Part shown: in pieces, positions 46,464-59,400 of the stretch | Position numbering within the stretch: position 1 is the stretch's first letter | How the letters are laid out: every line of letters begins with the position of its first letter | From: Datura wrightii | Taxonomy: Eukaryota; Streptophyta; Magnoliopsida; Solanales; Solanaceae | Assembly (NCBI GenBank): GCA_035772735.1 | Contig: JASDFA010000016.1 | Coordinates: 150,238,501-150,302,500, forward strand | DNA length: 64,000 nucleotides | Direction: 5' to 3' | Notes under the pieces: model-generated | What the model saw: only the letters and a program-made list of their open reading frames with translations | Told to the model about the DNA's origin: nothing | The model's database searches: none | Made by a program: the position numbers and the translations under genes

Positions 46464-47040
46464 CTACAACCCCCCAACGAAGCAAAGTAAACTTCAATTA
46501 CTCAATAAACCACCATAATCAAAGAGAAATTAACCGAAAACGGTGTCACCCAAATCAATAAAGAAATTGGATTATCCATAATTTTAGAACAAGCAGATGA
46601 TTGGTTAATAGATAGATTGTGGGAAAACTTACATAGGTATTAAGCTGGCGGATGAAGCTAGAAAAGTTATTGTGTTTGAAGTGTTTAGGTAGAAGATCAA
46701 TGGAGAATTTGTGAGGATCCCAAACAACAAAGCTGGCCTCGGTGTTACTCCAGGAGATTATAGAGTCCGTATTAGGGTCATCCACCATTTCAAACGTCTT
46801 CTTCAAGAAGGGCGGTGGACCCATATCACGCAGCCCCTCCAGAGGCTTTGGCATTGAAGTGAAATCCCCATCAGCAGTAACAGTTCCAATAATGTCATCT
46901 TCATCAAGAAATATAACTGGCTCTTCTTTCACCGCTAGTAGTCCACCATTCACATTCATCTCCTTCTCCTTCTCCTTCACACCGTTGCCTTCATCAATCA
47001 CCGTGGTTTTCTGCTTTTTCATTGTCTCTTGTTCCATCAC
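45723..47040 (-). CDS. Class A heat-stress transcription factor, probably HsfA9 (2 exons)
   Basis: Hsfs bind heat-shock elements as trimers and activate chaperone genes; HsfA9 in other plants acts in seed maturation. Coding exons are 47040..46633 and 46463..45723 with a 169-bp GT-AG intron at the conserved position inside the DNA-binding domain, giving 382 aa. An acidic/basic N-terminal extension (1-70) precedes the DNA-binding domain at about 73-168 (PPPFLKKTFEMVDD, FVVWDPHKFS, FSSFIRQLNTY|RFRKVDSDRWEF). A linker and heptad-repeat HR-A/B coiled coil cover about 192-247, KKRR nuclear signal 274-277, an AHA-like activation motif around W339 (LWEKLMEDD) and a Leu/acidic C-terminus. The HR-A/B spacing is class A. 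The subtype rests on its place beside NPR1, as I recall for tomato HsfA9; HsfA6/A7 is the alternative. Confidence 0.88.
46633..47040 (-). CDS. Hsf exon 1
   Basis: 136 codons from the ATG at 47040..47038 to RQLNTY, donor GTAAGT at 46632..46627. Alternative in-frame Met codons at residues 2 and 7 cannot be excluded; the first is taken as the longest uninterrupted frame. Confidence 0.88.
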
Positions 47041-47300
47041 TGTTTGGATCTCTTCTTTTTTTTTTAATTTGAGTACAAAATCAAGGCAACTGAGCGATCA
47101 GGGAAAATGGGGTTTCTGAGAGAATAAATTGGGCAGAGTATAAATGCATAGTTGGGGGAAGAGAGAGGGCGGTGACGGTGCGCTGTGTGGAAAACTGGGC
47201 AAATAACAAAAAGCGATGTGTAACGAACCGTTTCAGAGCATGTTGCCATTTGTATCTTTCTTCCCTCTTTTCCACATCATTCAGTCCCTAAATTTTTAAG
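47041..47300 (-). promoter_or_regulatory. Hsf promoter and 5' leader region
   Basis: Immediately upstream of the Hsf start on the - strand, with a poly-A/T tract at 47056..47069. No canonical TATA box or perfect heat-shock element could be fixed by eye. ATGCAT at about 47146 is a partial RY-like motif, of interest only if this is the seed-type HsfA9. Confidence 0.35.
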
Positions 47301-48012
47301 AAACGTTTGTTTGACCCTCACCATTTATATATTCCTCTGTTTCTTATTTAATAAGATTTGCATACTAATTAGAAAAATTTTTAAAACTTATAATTTTATG
47401 AATTTATAGATATTTTTTTAAAATATATAATAATAAAATAATTTTAAATATAAAGAGTAGAATTAAAAAAAAATTAATTATCTTAAATTTAAAAACTAAC
47501 AAGTACTTTATCTATTTCATATTAATTGTTAGGATAAAATTTATATATTTATTAAGAAAAATTAATCAAAATGATAATATGACTAATGTAATGCTATTAA
47601 TTTTTTAATAACATATAATAATAATTATTAGAATGACTTTACGTAGTAAGACTAAAATTTAAAATTTTTTTAATTAATTATCTCTTAAATTTTACAATTA
47701 ATTAATATTTTAAAATAATTATTTTTAATATATTTAATAAATTAAAATAAAATAAATAAAAATAAATATTTTAAAATAATTATTATTAATACCTAATAAT
47801 TAAAAAAATAAAAATAATATGTAATTGATCCTTATTTCAATGTGGCATAACTAATTTTCGAACCTTTATTAAAAAATATGCGCAAACTTTACTAGATATT
47901 AAACTTATCATAAAGTTCTTTGATATTTACGTATTCGATACATTATTTGTTATATATTTCAACGAAATTTAATATTGAGTATTATATTAAAATATTTTAA
48001 AAGATTTACTGT

Positions 48013-48040
<28 letters not shown>
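48013..48040. repeat. (TA)n microsatellite
   Basis: An uninterrupted TA run of about 13 units. Confidence 0.9.
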
Positions 48041-48045
<5 letters not shown>

Positions 48046-48250
48046 ACACTGTATTTACTTATACATGTAAATTCATATATATTATATTATTATATATATA
48101 TTAGTAATTTAATTGATCTAAACATACACTAATAACAGACTTCAAATTTTCAAACTAAAGCCTCCTAGCCTCTACTTATTAAATATAATATAAACGAAAT
48201 ATTTAATAGGTATTTAAATATGTAATTTAAGATCATGATTCAAATCAGTA

Positions 48251-48282
48251 TTTGAATATTTGAATATTTGAATATTTGAATA
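48251..48282. repeat. 8-bp tandem repeat (TTTGAATA)4
   Basis: Four perfect head-to-tail copies of TTTGAATA. Confidence 0.9.
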
Positions 48283-50171
48283 TGTAATTAAAATTAAAAT
48301 TTTAAATTTTTCAAAAGATAAAAATTTAATTAATATTTTTAATTCATAATTTTAATATTATATAAATAAATAAAGCTCATAAATGTACATAGTAATTTTA
48401 TTTTAATAATGGAGAAAAGTGCGATCAAATCTACTAATCTAAACAAAAATAATAACGTGAAAAGAAGAGCAGAGACATCAGGCTCCTTTCGTGGCATACA
48501 TATAAGTAAGCCACGCATCCAAAGACACTCAACTCGGTTGGGCCCCGCCCTATAATCTAAAATAAAATAAAATGTGTAAACCACATGGCATCTGTTGCAG
48601 GCACTAACGTAGCAATCTGCTACCACGACACCTGACTGCTCTGTGTTGTTATTTATGACTTCCCAATATAAATATTTTCAACTAAGGATAAAGCTTGCTT
48701 TTTGGCTTCTTCCTTCTTTTTCTCTTGGGGCCCTAAACTAAACAAAATCTTTCAAACAGACCCCTCTAACTTTACGAGTGAGTTGATTGAGAATACAAAA
48801 AGGGTCTATCAAGAGGTGTTTAAAATCTATGTTATGTTACAAGTATGGATGCCTTAGAAAATGGAGAATATACTTTTATTTTATATTAATACGTCAAATT
48901 TTAATATATATATAATTGAAAAAAATATAAAAAGTAAAATATTTTAAATTATTTAAATTAATCAAATATTTTTGTTAGCTACTTTTTTTTAATTAAATCT
49001 ACATAATTTTTCTATTTCAATTTATATAAAAATATTTAACTAAATACATAAAATATTTTAAAAATAAACTATAATTATTTTATATAAATTAAATTTAATA
49101 TTTAACACAAAATATACAATACAACGTCCATACACTAAACTAATAAGATTAAGGTTCTCGGCTGAGAACTGAGATATTTCTCATTATTGATCGGTGCAAG
49201 AAGCTACAATCAGATAAATACCAATTGACTAACCAAGCAAATGACTAGTAACATGTTATAAGCTACAGAATTTTATATATATATCAAAATTATAAAATAT
49301 TATTTTATTAAAAATTATTTAATTATAAATTAATATTTATTATTTAAAGAGTATTTTGAAATTTAATGAAAATTAATTTTGATTGTATCAAAATTATTAT
49401 ATCCTGCTAATTTATGTATCGTATTTATCAAATTAATATAAAAAGTAAATTCATTATACATAGCACGATGTACAATATATGATATATGATTTTATTGTAA
49501 TACTTTTTTATTTAATAATTTATTATAATATTTATTGTTTATTTATTATAATTAATAAATTATTATAATATTTATTATTTTATAATAATTAAATATTATT
49601 TATTATATATTTTCCTAAAAACATTTAATATATGATGACGAAAGAATAAATTATATAAGCAATATGAAAATTTTCTTCAAAATCATAGTACCAACAATGA
49701 CTTTTCATCTAAAGAGTGTCACAAAATTAATAATAATAGATCAAATTTCACTAAATTATTTTTGATATTTTTATAATTTTAAAGAGTTATTAATTTATAA
49801 TATTAAGGGATCATATATTTATATAAGGGTCTTTTTGAAAATATATTATCTTATTAAAATTGATAAATTTTTCACTGACTCAAATTGAGATAAAAAAATA
49901 TTATCTTAAAAAAAATTATTAATTTATTGAATATTAATTTTAAAAAATTGTGCTATATATAGATAATACAGATAATTATGCAGGTATGCGATCAGTTTCG
50001 ACATTCAATCTGAAATTTCGTTTTTAAAAAGAATAAGGATGAATACTTGGGGAACTCCTCAAAGAGCCCCCAACTCGATAACAATTACCGAAATCAAATT
50101 TTCTAAAATAGTGTCAACCGATAACAGAATATAACTAAAATTAGATAACACGTGCCATAATGCTTAAAATA

Positions 50172-50425
50172 TTTTTTTTATTTTAAAATAAGTGATATTT
50201 TTAATTTAAGCATACTTCTTAAGGAATTACTTATTTTTAAAAAGTAAAATAAATTTTTACTCAAAAATGTAATTTTTTAGTATTTTTTTTAATTTTATAA
50301 AATTTTCTTCATTTAAATAAAGGTAAAATTGAAAAAACATCATTAATGCTACTTGATTATATAAAACATTATTTATTTTTAAAAAAATTAAAAATTAAAA
50401 TATTATTTATTTTAAAATAAAAATA
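50172..50425. mobile_element. Diverged Stowaway-like MITE
   Basis: Shares order and wording with the MITE at 17097..17377: TTAAAATAAGTGATA at the left, then CTTAAGGAATTACT, AAATTGAAAAAACATCATTA and a closing TTATTTTAAAATAA. Ends are decayed and TSD not certain. Confidence 0.55.
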
Positions 50426-50919
50426 TATATAAAATAAAATTTATGGTATACTAACATAATTAACCTGCAAGGTGAGATAATTCTACATTGATGTTGTATT
50501 TTTTAATGTAATGTGAATAATTTAAGATTTCATTTTGAATTTTCTTGGTCACAGATCATGAAACATACATAATTTAATTAAAAATTCGATATGACTTGAG
50601 AATTGTAGAACTTAATAATTTTCACAAAATGTCATGTAACATTATTTTAATCAAAAAAGTGTATTTGAATTCATACCATTTTCTTGAATTATTTTTAGTG
50701 GAACTGACTGAATTTCAAGAGAAATTGATCTCTCCGTTGCATTATTTTTTTTTTCACGTTATTGCATTGGAGTACTCATATAAACTACTGTTGAGAAAGG
50801 AACAATCTTTTAAGACTACTTTATATTTTAGAGTAAATGTATATAATATCTTATTTAATTTTATCAATAGAGTAATAAAAAGTTATTTATACATAGAGAA
50901 TGGTTGTGCAAGCACGACA

Positions 50920-51215
50920 CAGGTAGGACATATGTCACACACACGCAAATTTGCTCTCTTGCATGTGCGACATGTGGCAATTGACTAATTGTGTGTACAT
51001 TTGACATGTGTATAACATACATAGACACTACTTCATACATATTTGACAAGTGTTCTTCATGCAAAACACCTTCCTGCATGTGCGACACATGTCCACCATG
51101 TGTGTCATGCAATGTGACACGTGTTATGTTGATCAATTATGTTGATATATGTCACATTTCTCAAATTTTTTTTCTGACCAATTATGCTAACATGTGTCAC
51201 ATTTATCAACCGTTT
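50920..51215. repeat. Cluster of ACATGTGTCACA-like motifs
   Basis: About nine occurrences of [G]ACA[TC][AG]TGTC or close variants in 300 bp, on both strands because the motif is nearly palindromic. It includes one perfect G-box CACGTG at 51118..51123. No gene is recognised next to it. Confidence 0.6.
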
Positions 51216-51829
51216 TTTTCTAGGTGGACAACTCCCAATCATGAAATAACCACTTAATTCTCTATTTTCTATCAAAGTGGAAAGTTACTCAATTGTCTTA
51301 AAAATTATCCTATAAGTTTTAACCAATATTCTTTAATTTTTTTTTTAATTTATTAAATCCAACTTAATCGTGGGACATATATTTTACATTCTCCCAGTTG
51401 ACGCATGTGATGTTATTGAATTGACTTAATGGATTCAAGAAATCATCTTACACATTATGTGCACATTATGGGTTAAAATCTTTATGTTGGTTCCATTAGT
51501 TATTATTATTCAGTAATGAATTAGTACGAGCCACATGACAGTTGTACGTTACTTTATTTGACATAATTCCTTCCTTGTACTACAATACTGATCAATTATT
51601 CAACACAATTTATAATTGAGGAATATATTATTGGTCCAATAATAATGCTTAAGCTATCTTTATTTAAGTTAAAACATGTCATCATCACTCTCAATATTAT
51701 GTATCCAAGAGAAAACAGGTAACAATAGAAATATATACAGAACTGAGCTCAAAATGTCAATTGCATAACATTATAAAATCTTTATATAAAGTCATTCATT
51801 GCTCTTTTAGCATGTTCTATGACTGTTTT
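51216..51829. other. No gene seen
   Basis: AT-rich sequence without a supported feature. Confidence 0.35.
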
Positions 51830-53165
51830 CGGCGGTAATCATTTCATGGAAGGATCGAGAATCATAAGTTTGATGCATATATATATATATATATTCTATT
51901 GACACTTCATGTTTCTATACTTCTTTAATGATAAAATATTTTAATTTCATATGCTTAGCACCTTTCGAATACTTATGGTTTTTAGTAAAGAAGATTATTG
52001 TGGTATTATTACGATAAGTTTTCAGCGGCTTGAAAATATTGTCAACTAATTCAAGTCCTGCAATAAAATTCCACTATCAATTAGTCTGGACTATGACCTC
52101 AAAGCATGCCACCAACTCAGCTTTCATGGTGGCTACAACTATGATAGACTGTTGCCTTTCTTCTCCTGAATTGCCTTATTATGAATGAACTGAGAGTCAT
52201 TTCACACGTTTTCATGATATTGCTCCTCCAATTATAAGGAATAAAAAACCAATTGTGGATTTTCTTGTATCCACACAATAATCATAATTTGAATCTGAAT
52301 ATTTGATTACATCAATATGATTAGATCTTTTATAAGTGAGCATATAGTTTATTTGTTGCATGTAAGTATCTTAATACTTTCTTTGCAGCTTTTCAATAGT
52401 CCATTCCCCAATTACTTTGATATATGCCCAGCATTTCAACAGCAAAATTGATGTCTGGCCTCGTACATGAATGGGCATCCATTAGGATCCCAACTAAAGA
52501 AGTGTAAGGAATATATTTCATATGTTCATGTTCCAATTCATTCTTTGGAGAGTGCATGAGACTTAACTTATCTCCTTTTTTAAATTTGGAATGGAGCTCG
52601 ATGAGCATTTTTTTCGTTTTGAATTTCTCTAATACTTTATTAATAGGCTTTTTGAGACAATCCCAACAATCCTTGTGAACCATCTCATAATATTTTTATT
52701 TCTATTACATAGGATGGCTCTCTCATATCTTTCATTTCAAAGTTGTCAGAGAGAAACACCTCGATGTCATACATCATACCAAGATAATTAGTAGCAAGTA
52801 ATATATCATCAATATAAAATGACTAAAATAACAAACTTACTTAACTGACCTTTAGATATATACACTGATCAATGATATTTTTTTTAAATTCAAATGTAAA
52901 AATAGTTTCATTGAACTTTAACTATTATCGGGAGACTTGTTTGAGTCCATATATTGATTTCTTGATTTTATACACCATGTGTTTCTTTCTTTTAATGGAA
53001 AAACCCTCTGATTTGTTCATATAAACTTCTTCCTCTAAATTCCAATTTAGAAGTCAACTTGTATGTCCATTTGATGTAGCTCTAAGTCATGATGAGCCAC
53101 TAAAGCCATTATAATTCTGGATGAATATTTCTAGAGATTGGTGATGCATGGTGATTTTACCATGC
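51830..53165 (-). pseudogene. Ty1/copia pol remnant (RT and RNase H)
   Basis: Read on the - strand: an IDDILLATNYLGMMYDIE-like RT box near 52800, then KNELEHEHMKYIPYTSLVGI and HSCTRPDINFAVEMLGIYQS (52393..52683). RNase H-like blocks follow down to about 51850. Interrupted by stops and shifts. An (AT)n run lies at 51877..51893. LTRs not found. Distinct in sequence from the other two copia remnants. Confidence 0.7.
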
Positions 53166-53199
53166 ATGCTCTAACCTTTTTACCATAGTTTTTGTGTCC

Positions 53200-54687
53200 T
53201 TTATTTCTAAAATAAGGATGTTTGGTGTTTATTTTTCTTATTTAGATAATATCCTATTTGAAGGAAGTTTGAGGTGAAAAGGAGTGAAATCAAGCCAATA
53301 CATGATGAAAACGAACAGAAAGGAGAACTGACAAGAAATTTACCGACCTTGGATGCCGCAAAAACAAACTGTAAATTCACAATTGCAATATTTACTAACA
53401 GAAGAGAAGTATTGCAAATGCGAGAAATTATCTTGCAATTGTGAGATCTGCTGGGAAATATAGAATAACAGTATCTCAAGCCATGAGTCCCGATTGAGAT
53501 AAACACATCTTACAATTATGAGGTCTAAGAAAATATAAGAGGTTCATATTCGTGACATAAAGTCTCGCAATTGCAAGATCAACTAGTAGAGTTAGAAGTC
53601 TGTATTTGTGTCGCAGATGTCGTAATTGCAATGTATGCAAGAAGTATTAGATATAGCATTTGCGATAACTGATATCGCAATTTAATGGTCAACATAAAAG
53701 TCAAAGTTAAGCAATTGCGAGCAAGACTTCACATTTGCGAACTATGTGATCCAGATCTGAACAGAATTGAAATTTTACAATTTCTTTGGCCAAAACATAT
53801 ATAAAGTGATATAGATGTGTGGGAAATATATCTTTGTCATCTTGGACAGCCTAAATTGGCTAAGTAACACAAAGCTTGAAGAAAGGGATCTACACAATCA
53901 CTAGGATTAAAATTTTCATATTTTGGGGAGGAATTCCTATGCTTTTATTTTCTCTTTATTATTATATTAATTGAATATTTTGTAGTGATTTTTGTATGTT
54001 AAAACTTGAATCTTTTTCTATGAATTATTAGTTTTAGATTCAACTCTTGTTATGCTTATGACGTGCATGATTGTTGTTGATAATTAAAACGAGTTCTTGA
54101 TCTTTAATTAATTTGATCTTGAATGTTTTCAAAGGGATTAGCTAACCCTAGGACTCGCCCATCTACTACAAGTTAAATTTGGAGAAGGCAACTTGTGGTT
54201 GAGAAGATTAATTAATAAGAATTTAAGGCGCTAACCCTCATCTAATAAATTCTTTTAAGGATAAGTAGAATTTACTTGGCATATATCGATAGCTTTGAAT
54301 TAAATAACTTGCTTAAACCTGAAAAGATCGTAGTGAGATAAATAACTCAATTCTTAAAAAATATAAAGTGATGGTGCAGGTTCCGGGTGCAAATTCTAGA
54401 TTACGAGCAAAATCTTGGCATGCATTAGATCGTTACTTGAGCGTATGTTTCTATGTATTTTTGTTTGCGGCTATTGATCAATTTATTTGCTTTTCTAGGA
54501 ATAGAAATCAGATATTATTTTTATTTTTTAGATAAATTTTAATTTATTTGACATTGTAATAGTTGATAATAATTTTAGACTATCCTTATCACTCTGATAT
54601 TATTCTCTATTGGATTCGGTCCGACATATTTGAGTTACTATATACGATCGTGTTACATCATATTTAGGTGTAATTTTAAGCATATCA
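53200..54687 (+). repeat. Gypsy (Athila-like) LTR fragment
   Basis: Non-coding sequence whose right part, with GGATTCGGTCCGAC and TTACTATATACGATCG, then AAGCATATCA at 54678..54687 followed by TTGGTG, resembles the end of Athila-type LTRs and their Asp-type primer site. The primer site is lost after a few bases. The left limit is uncertain. A series of CAATTGCGA motifs occupies 53360..53740. Confidence 0.35.
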
Positions 54688-54710
54688 ATTGGTGAAAAAG
54701 TCTTTTTATA

Positions 54711-56451
54711 TGTGCCTTGGCACACCCCAATTCAGAGCCAAGGCGAGACCGGCACTCGTGCTATTGCTGGCCCAAGCGTACCTCATAACATGGCATGAAA
54801 CATAGAGCATTTTATCTAACATGAGCGGAGCATGGATAATACAAAGCTTTTAGGAAGTCATAATAGTATGCATAAAGAAAATAAATCTTTTTCATAAAAA
54901 TCACCACTTGATTACATGAGTGACACTGAGGCCAAAATGGAATACAAAATGTGAGTACATACTGGACTAACCAATCTATGAAGCCTATAATAAGATATGG
55001 ATAATTTTTTTGGCCGAGACAATATACCTATATCTAAAACTAAATTAGAGCTGAAATAAGACATTTCCTCAAGAGTGAGTGGGGCTCACCAAAGGCTGAA
55101 GATGTAAGGAACCTAACGCGCTACTCAACCGAACATCTTAGTACCTGAACCCGCATTATTAAATAATGCAACACCTTCGGAAAAAAAATGTAAGTACATA
55201 TAGAATTATATTGTATGTAAAATGGTAGAATGAAATACAAAATATACTGAAGTAGAAGGACAGTTTAAAATCATACTAAATCATGAGAAAATAAAACAAT
55301 TTATAAATCATGTTGGGTTGACCCCAAATTTTGTATCTTATCATAGAACTGTTCATTTTGGGAGCTTAATAGTGTAACCGGCATACATGAGTCACCATGT
55401 GAGAATATGGAATTTGATACCTACCCAATCAGCAAAAGCTTTCCATAGCTTGCCGAGTATGAGGCATTCATAACATCAATTACTAACAACCATAATTCTT
55501 CCTCTTTGGGGAACATGAGGGGTACGTCGAACCAACAGAATTATCCCTGTTTCTATGTCGGCAAATATAGTTCAAGCATTCGTCATAAGTAGATTTATAC
55601 TTTCTCGGTTAATCATTTACACCCTAAAAGTCTTGCTCATAAAATAGCTCGAAGGCTTATAATCATAAATCATGCTTTTATTTTAAAAGGTCATAAATCA
55701 TAAGTCAGATTTTTATCTGAAAAACTCATAAATCATAAGTCATGCTTTTATTTGAAAAGCTCATAAATCATAAATCATATTTTTATCTAAAAAAACTCAT
55801 AAATAATGATTGTCTTGAGAGCTCATAAAACATAATAAAAATCATGTATATGGAGAGTGGTGGAACTCCTATAAAAATATTTATCAAAATTCATGAAAAA
55901 ATTAATTTCATGATGGTATAAAATTCATATTTTGACAAAAGGGTAAAATCGTAATTTAAGTCAAAATTTCATGGATGAACATAAAAAATTCACCATGTCA
56001 TACATGATTAAAATTTATAGGAATTCATAAGGATTCAAGATATTTATAATGATATTTCATGAAGAATTACCAAATTTAAAGTAAGAAGTCTATCCATTGA
56101 GGAAAGCAACTTGCATGGAGTAGAAGGGACATCTGTGGGGAAGAACAATGATGTCCAACACATGGAGTCATCCCTACATACCTTAATTGCACTCAAACAA
56201 TTGGAGAAAACAAGTTCAAGCTTGAGGAAGAACCTTCAATTTCCTTCTTGAGTCTAGGTACAACTTTTTCTTTGAAATGCTAGGAGTTGGAAGATGGAGA
56301 TTACTAAATCTTTCCCGCGTGCATGTAAAATCATTTGAAAATTACTTAAAATAAGCTTATCTTGAGGTGGGAAGACTTAGAGAAGAGAGAAGGACCGGAC
56401 TAGGATTTGAGATATGAGAAAATATGATGGAAAAGTCGGATTTTATGTATT
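54711..56451 (-). repeat. Gypsy LTR fragment, reverse
   Basis: On the - strand the end reads GAGTGCCGGTCTCGCCTTGG, then GGGGTGTGCCAAGGCACA, the usual close of Solanaceae gypsy LTRs. No coding frame. It is abutted at 56452 by the Ogre LTR, which may have inserted into or beside it. Confidence 0.45.
55663..55805. repeat. 35-bp tandem repeat
   Basis: Four units of the type TCATAAATCATAAGTCATGC followed by TTTTATTTGAAAAGC. They differ by a few substitutions. Confidence 0.85.
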
Positions 56452-59400
56452 TGTTGACACCCAATTTTGACCTCCCTACGCCTCGTATATGCTGCTTACA
56501 TATATATATTTTATTTACTTTTTTTACGCAAATATTCGACTTGCATTTATATTTATAAAATAATTAATTATCATAATATTGAGAAAATTATTTTAAATTA
56601 CATATATATATGTACATATAATTTGTATTAATTTTAATTTTCTGATATTAAATAATTATGTCATATATAATATATTTTGTATTAATATACGCCCTTATTG
56701 TGAAATGTATATTTTGCTTAATATTTATAAATCATTTACATAATTTCACTAAATTTTACAAATTTATTAGTATAACAATACTACTTGAATTTATAAATTA
56801 TTTATGTTGATAATAAAGTTTATATAATTTTTGATAAATTAATTATTTCGTAGACATTGAGTTATTTATAAAATATAATATTTTATTAATTATATAATAC
56901 TTGCATGATTCTAGTCAAATTTATAACTTATTTGTATTAATAATAATGTTTACGTGATTTTTTCATAATTTAAACTAGTATATTATTTATTTATTAAATT
57001 ATAAGTATGGCATTTTGTTAATTATATAGTAGCTATTTTAAATTATATTTAAAATTGAGCCACTTTCTATTCAATTTATACCAATTTTAACCAATTCATG
57101 ACAATTCCCAATTTTTACTAATCTGGTCACTTTTTTAAATTGAAATCAATTTTAAATTAACTCCTACCCTTTAACCCATCCGGTCGACCCGCCTAAAACC
57201 CATGACCGACCCAAATATACTAATATAATCCTAGTCGTCCATCTAACCTAATCTAATGGCTCATATTTAACCCTAACTCACTTTCCTTTAACATTCCCCC
57301 TCACCCCAAAACCCTAATGAACACTTCCATTTTACCTCTTCCTAAGCTAAACCTGTGCCGCCCCCTTCCCTCTCCTCTTCTCCCACTTTCTCCATTCTTC
57401 CGATGAAACCACCACCCCTCACCACCATCTTCCTCTACCCCCCTCTTCTCTCCACAACCAACCAAACAGCCCTGCCGCCGAGCAATCCACACCGAAACGC
57501 CGCAAACAATCACCCACCACCACCAACCCGAACGCCAGTCGCCTTCCCCCTGCTCCGGTCGAACTCTTCGACCGGAAAACTCCATAACCATCTCGCCACA
57601 CTTTCTCTTACTCCCCCGTTTCCGGCGAAGCCCATTACTTCCGAACCAGTCCTGCTTTTCTTTTCAACCCACCACTGCCGCACCTCGCCGGACCTCCATT
57701 AACACCGAAACCCAGCTTCCCCTTTTATTTTTTCTCCTCTTTGGCGCACCACCCGTCACCATTCCCTTCTCCCCATCTTCGACTAGAAATAGAAGCAGCC
57801 ATTAACCATGAACAACAGCCACCTCGAACAACTTAACCCCGCCGCCTTCTCTTCATACTCCTGTCGAAACCACCGCGAATCACCAAAAACCCACTGAGAA
57901 ACAGCCACCCGGACTTCCTCCCTTCGCTTCTTTCCTCTTCTCTTCTCCATCTGATCAACCAGACCCGTGTAGCCTCTATTCTACCTCGTCCCCAAATCAT
58001 CCCCTTCTTATTTTTATATGTGTTTATGTACAAGATTCATGCTCAAAATTGGTTGTTTTTCAATTTAATTTTGCTTCCATTCCTTTGTTTGTTTCCTGCC
58101 TCATGACTAGTTTATGTTTGGTTACTGTTTGCTCTGCACATTCATAAGGTGAAATTTTAGATTCAACCGCAACCTTGCTTTATTTGAGTGATTATTTTAT
58201 AAGAAATTGTGTTTTTCTTCTTAATTCCGGTTCCTGAACAACCTCCTTTAAAATGTTAATTGGTGACATCATCTATTACAACTCTATGGTTACCTATATT
58301 TGATGTGATCGATTTGAATTATTTCACTATCTAAAGGTATTTGTTATATTACAGATTCAAATTTCATGGTAGTTAATATTTGAGTGTTCTTGGTATAGTA
58401 TTATTGTGTTCATTGAATCAATTCCGAACACCCTTTAGATGATTTGTATGAATATTTTTACCTTGTGCTGGGAAGCTGCTTTATATGATTATATCTTGTA
58501 CAATGTTGGTGTCTTAAGGAAGATCATATGACAGAGATTATGGCAAGATCTTGTCTATGTGACAGCCTTTCACTATTAGTTATGGTAATCTTGGAAATAT
58601 TTTCAAATGTATAATCAGCAACTGCTCATGTTTGAATTAATTTCAGTAATATTTTTATTTCATGTGATCTGCCTTAATTTAAGAGAAATTTATATGATTT
58701 ATGCATGGGTTAATTAATTAATAGAATATTTATTTAATCATGAAAAAGTGTCATTACTTTCAAAGTATTTTGATATGATCCTATTAATTGATTGGTTCAC
58801 CGAATTATTTTCCTTCTTTTGTCTCCTTAATTCAATTTTGTGACTTAGTCAACGATTGATTCTTGCTCCCTTTAGTTATTTTAGTATCTGTTAATTATGG
58901 TAACGAAAGATTCCTTTCCCTGATTTGATTCTAGTAATTCATATAATTTATTTGCATATGGTAAGTAATTATTTGGTATTGATTCCAATATTCCCTACTC
59001 TTTTAAACTTTTTGATTGTCTAGCTATATAAAGGAGGCCTCTTCCTCTCTGATTATTCATTCGAATACTATCATTGAATTGGAATAGACCTTATTTTCAT
59101 AAAATATTGCTCTAATTCTTTTAAAATTGTCACTCTTCCATCCCACTTCAACACGAGCACTGTTCGGGACTCAAGAGGTCCTTTTGATCTTGATGTGTTA
59201 AAGTTTGGGTCTCAATTACTATGAAATCTTTTCGAGAATTACTCGTTGTCGCTCTATTTCGTTATCGATTAACCGGTTATTTATTTCTCTATATTATTTT
59301 TGATAATACTATGTGCAAATTCATACTTGCATGGAAAACATGAATTCTTTAAATATTTCGCATAGGTCTTACAATGTGTGTTTGAACCGTTTGACTCAAC

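Larger units (their letters stand above)
47301..50171. other. AT-rich intergenic DNA
   Basis: Very AT-rich; no supported gene. A moderately GC-richer island at about 48470..48650 also has no convincing coding frame. Confidence 0.5.

Noticed and set aside
50596..50988. 130-codon + strand open frame
   Set aside because: AT-rich composition, no domain, no promoter signal, and its end overlaps the ACATGTGTC motif cluster.
57355..57702. 115-codon Pro/Ser-rich open frame as a gene
   Set aside because: It lies inside the Ogre LTR in a C-rich block, with open frames on the other strand too, and shows no recognisable domain. It is a composition effect.
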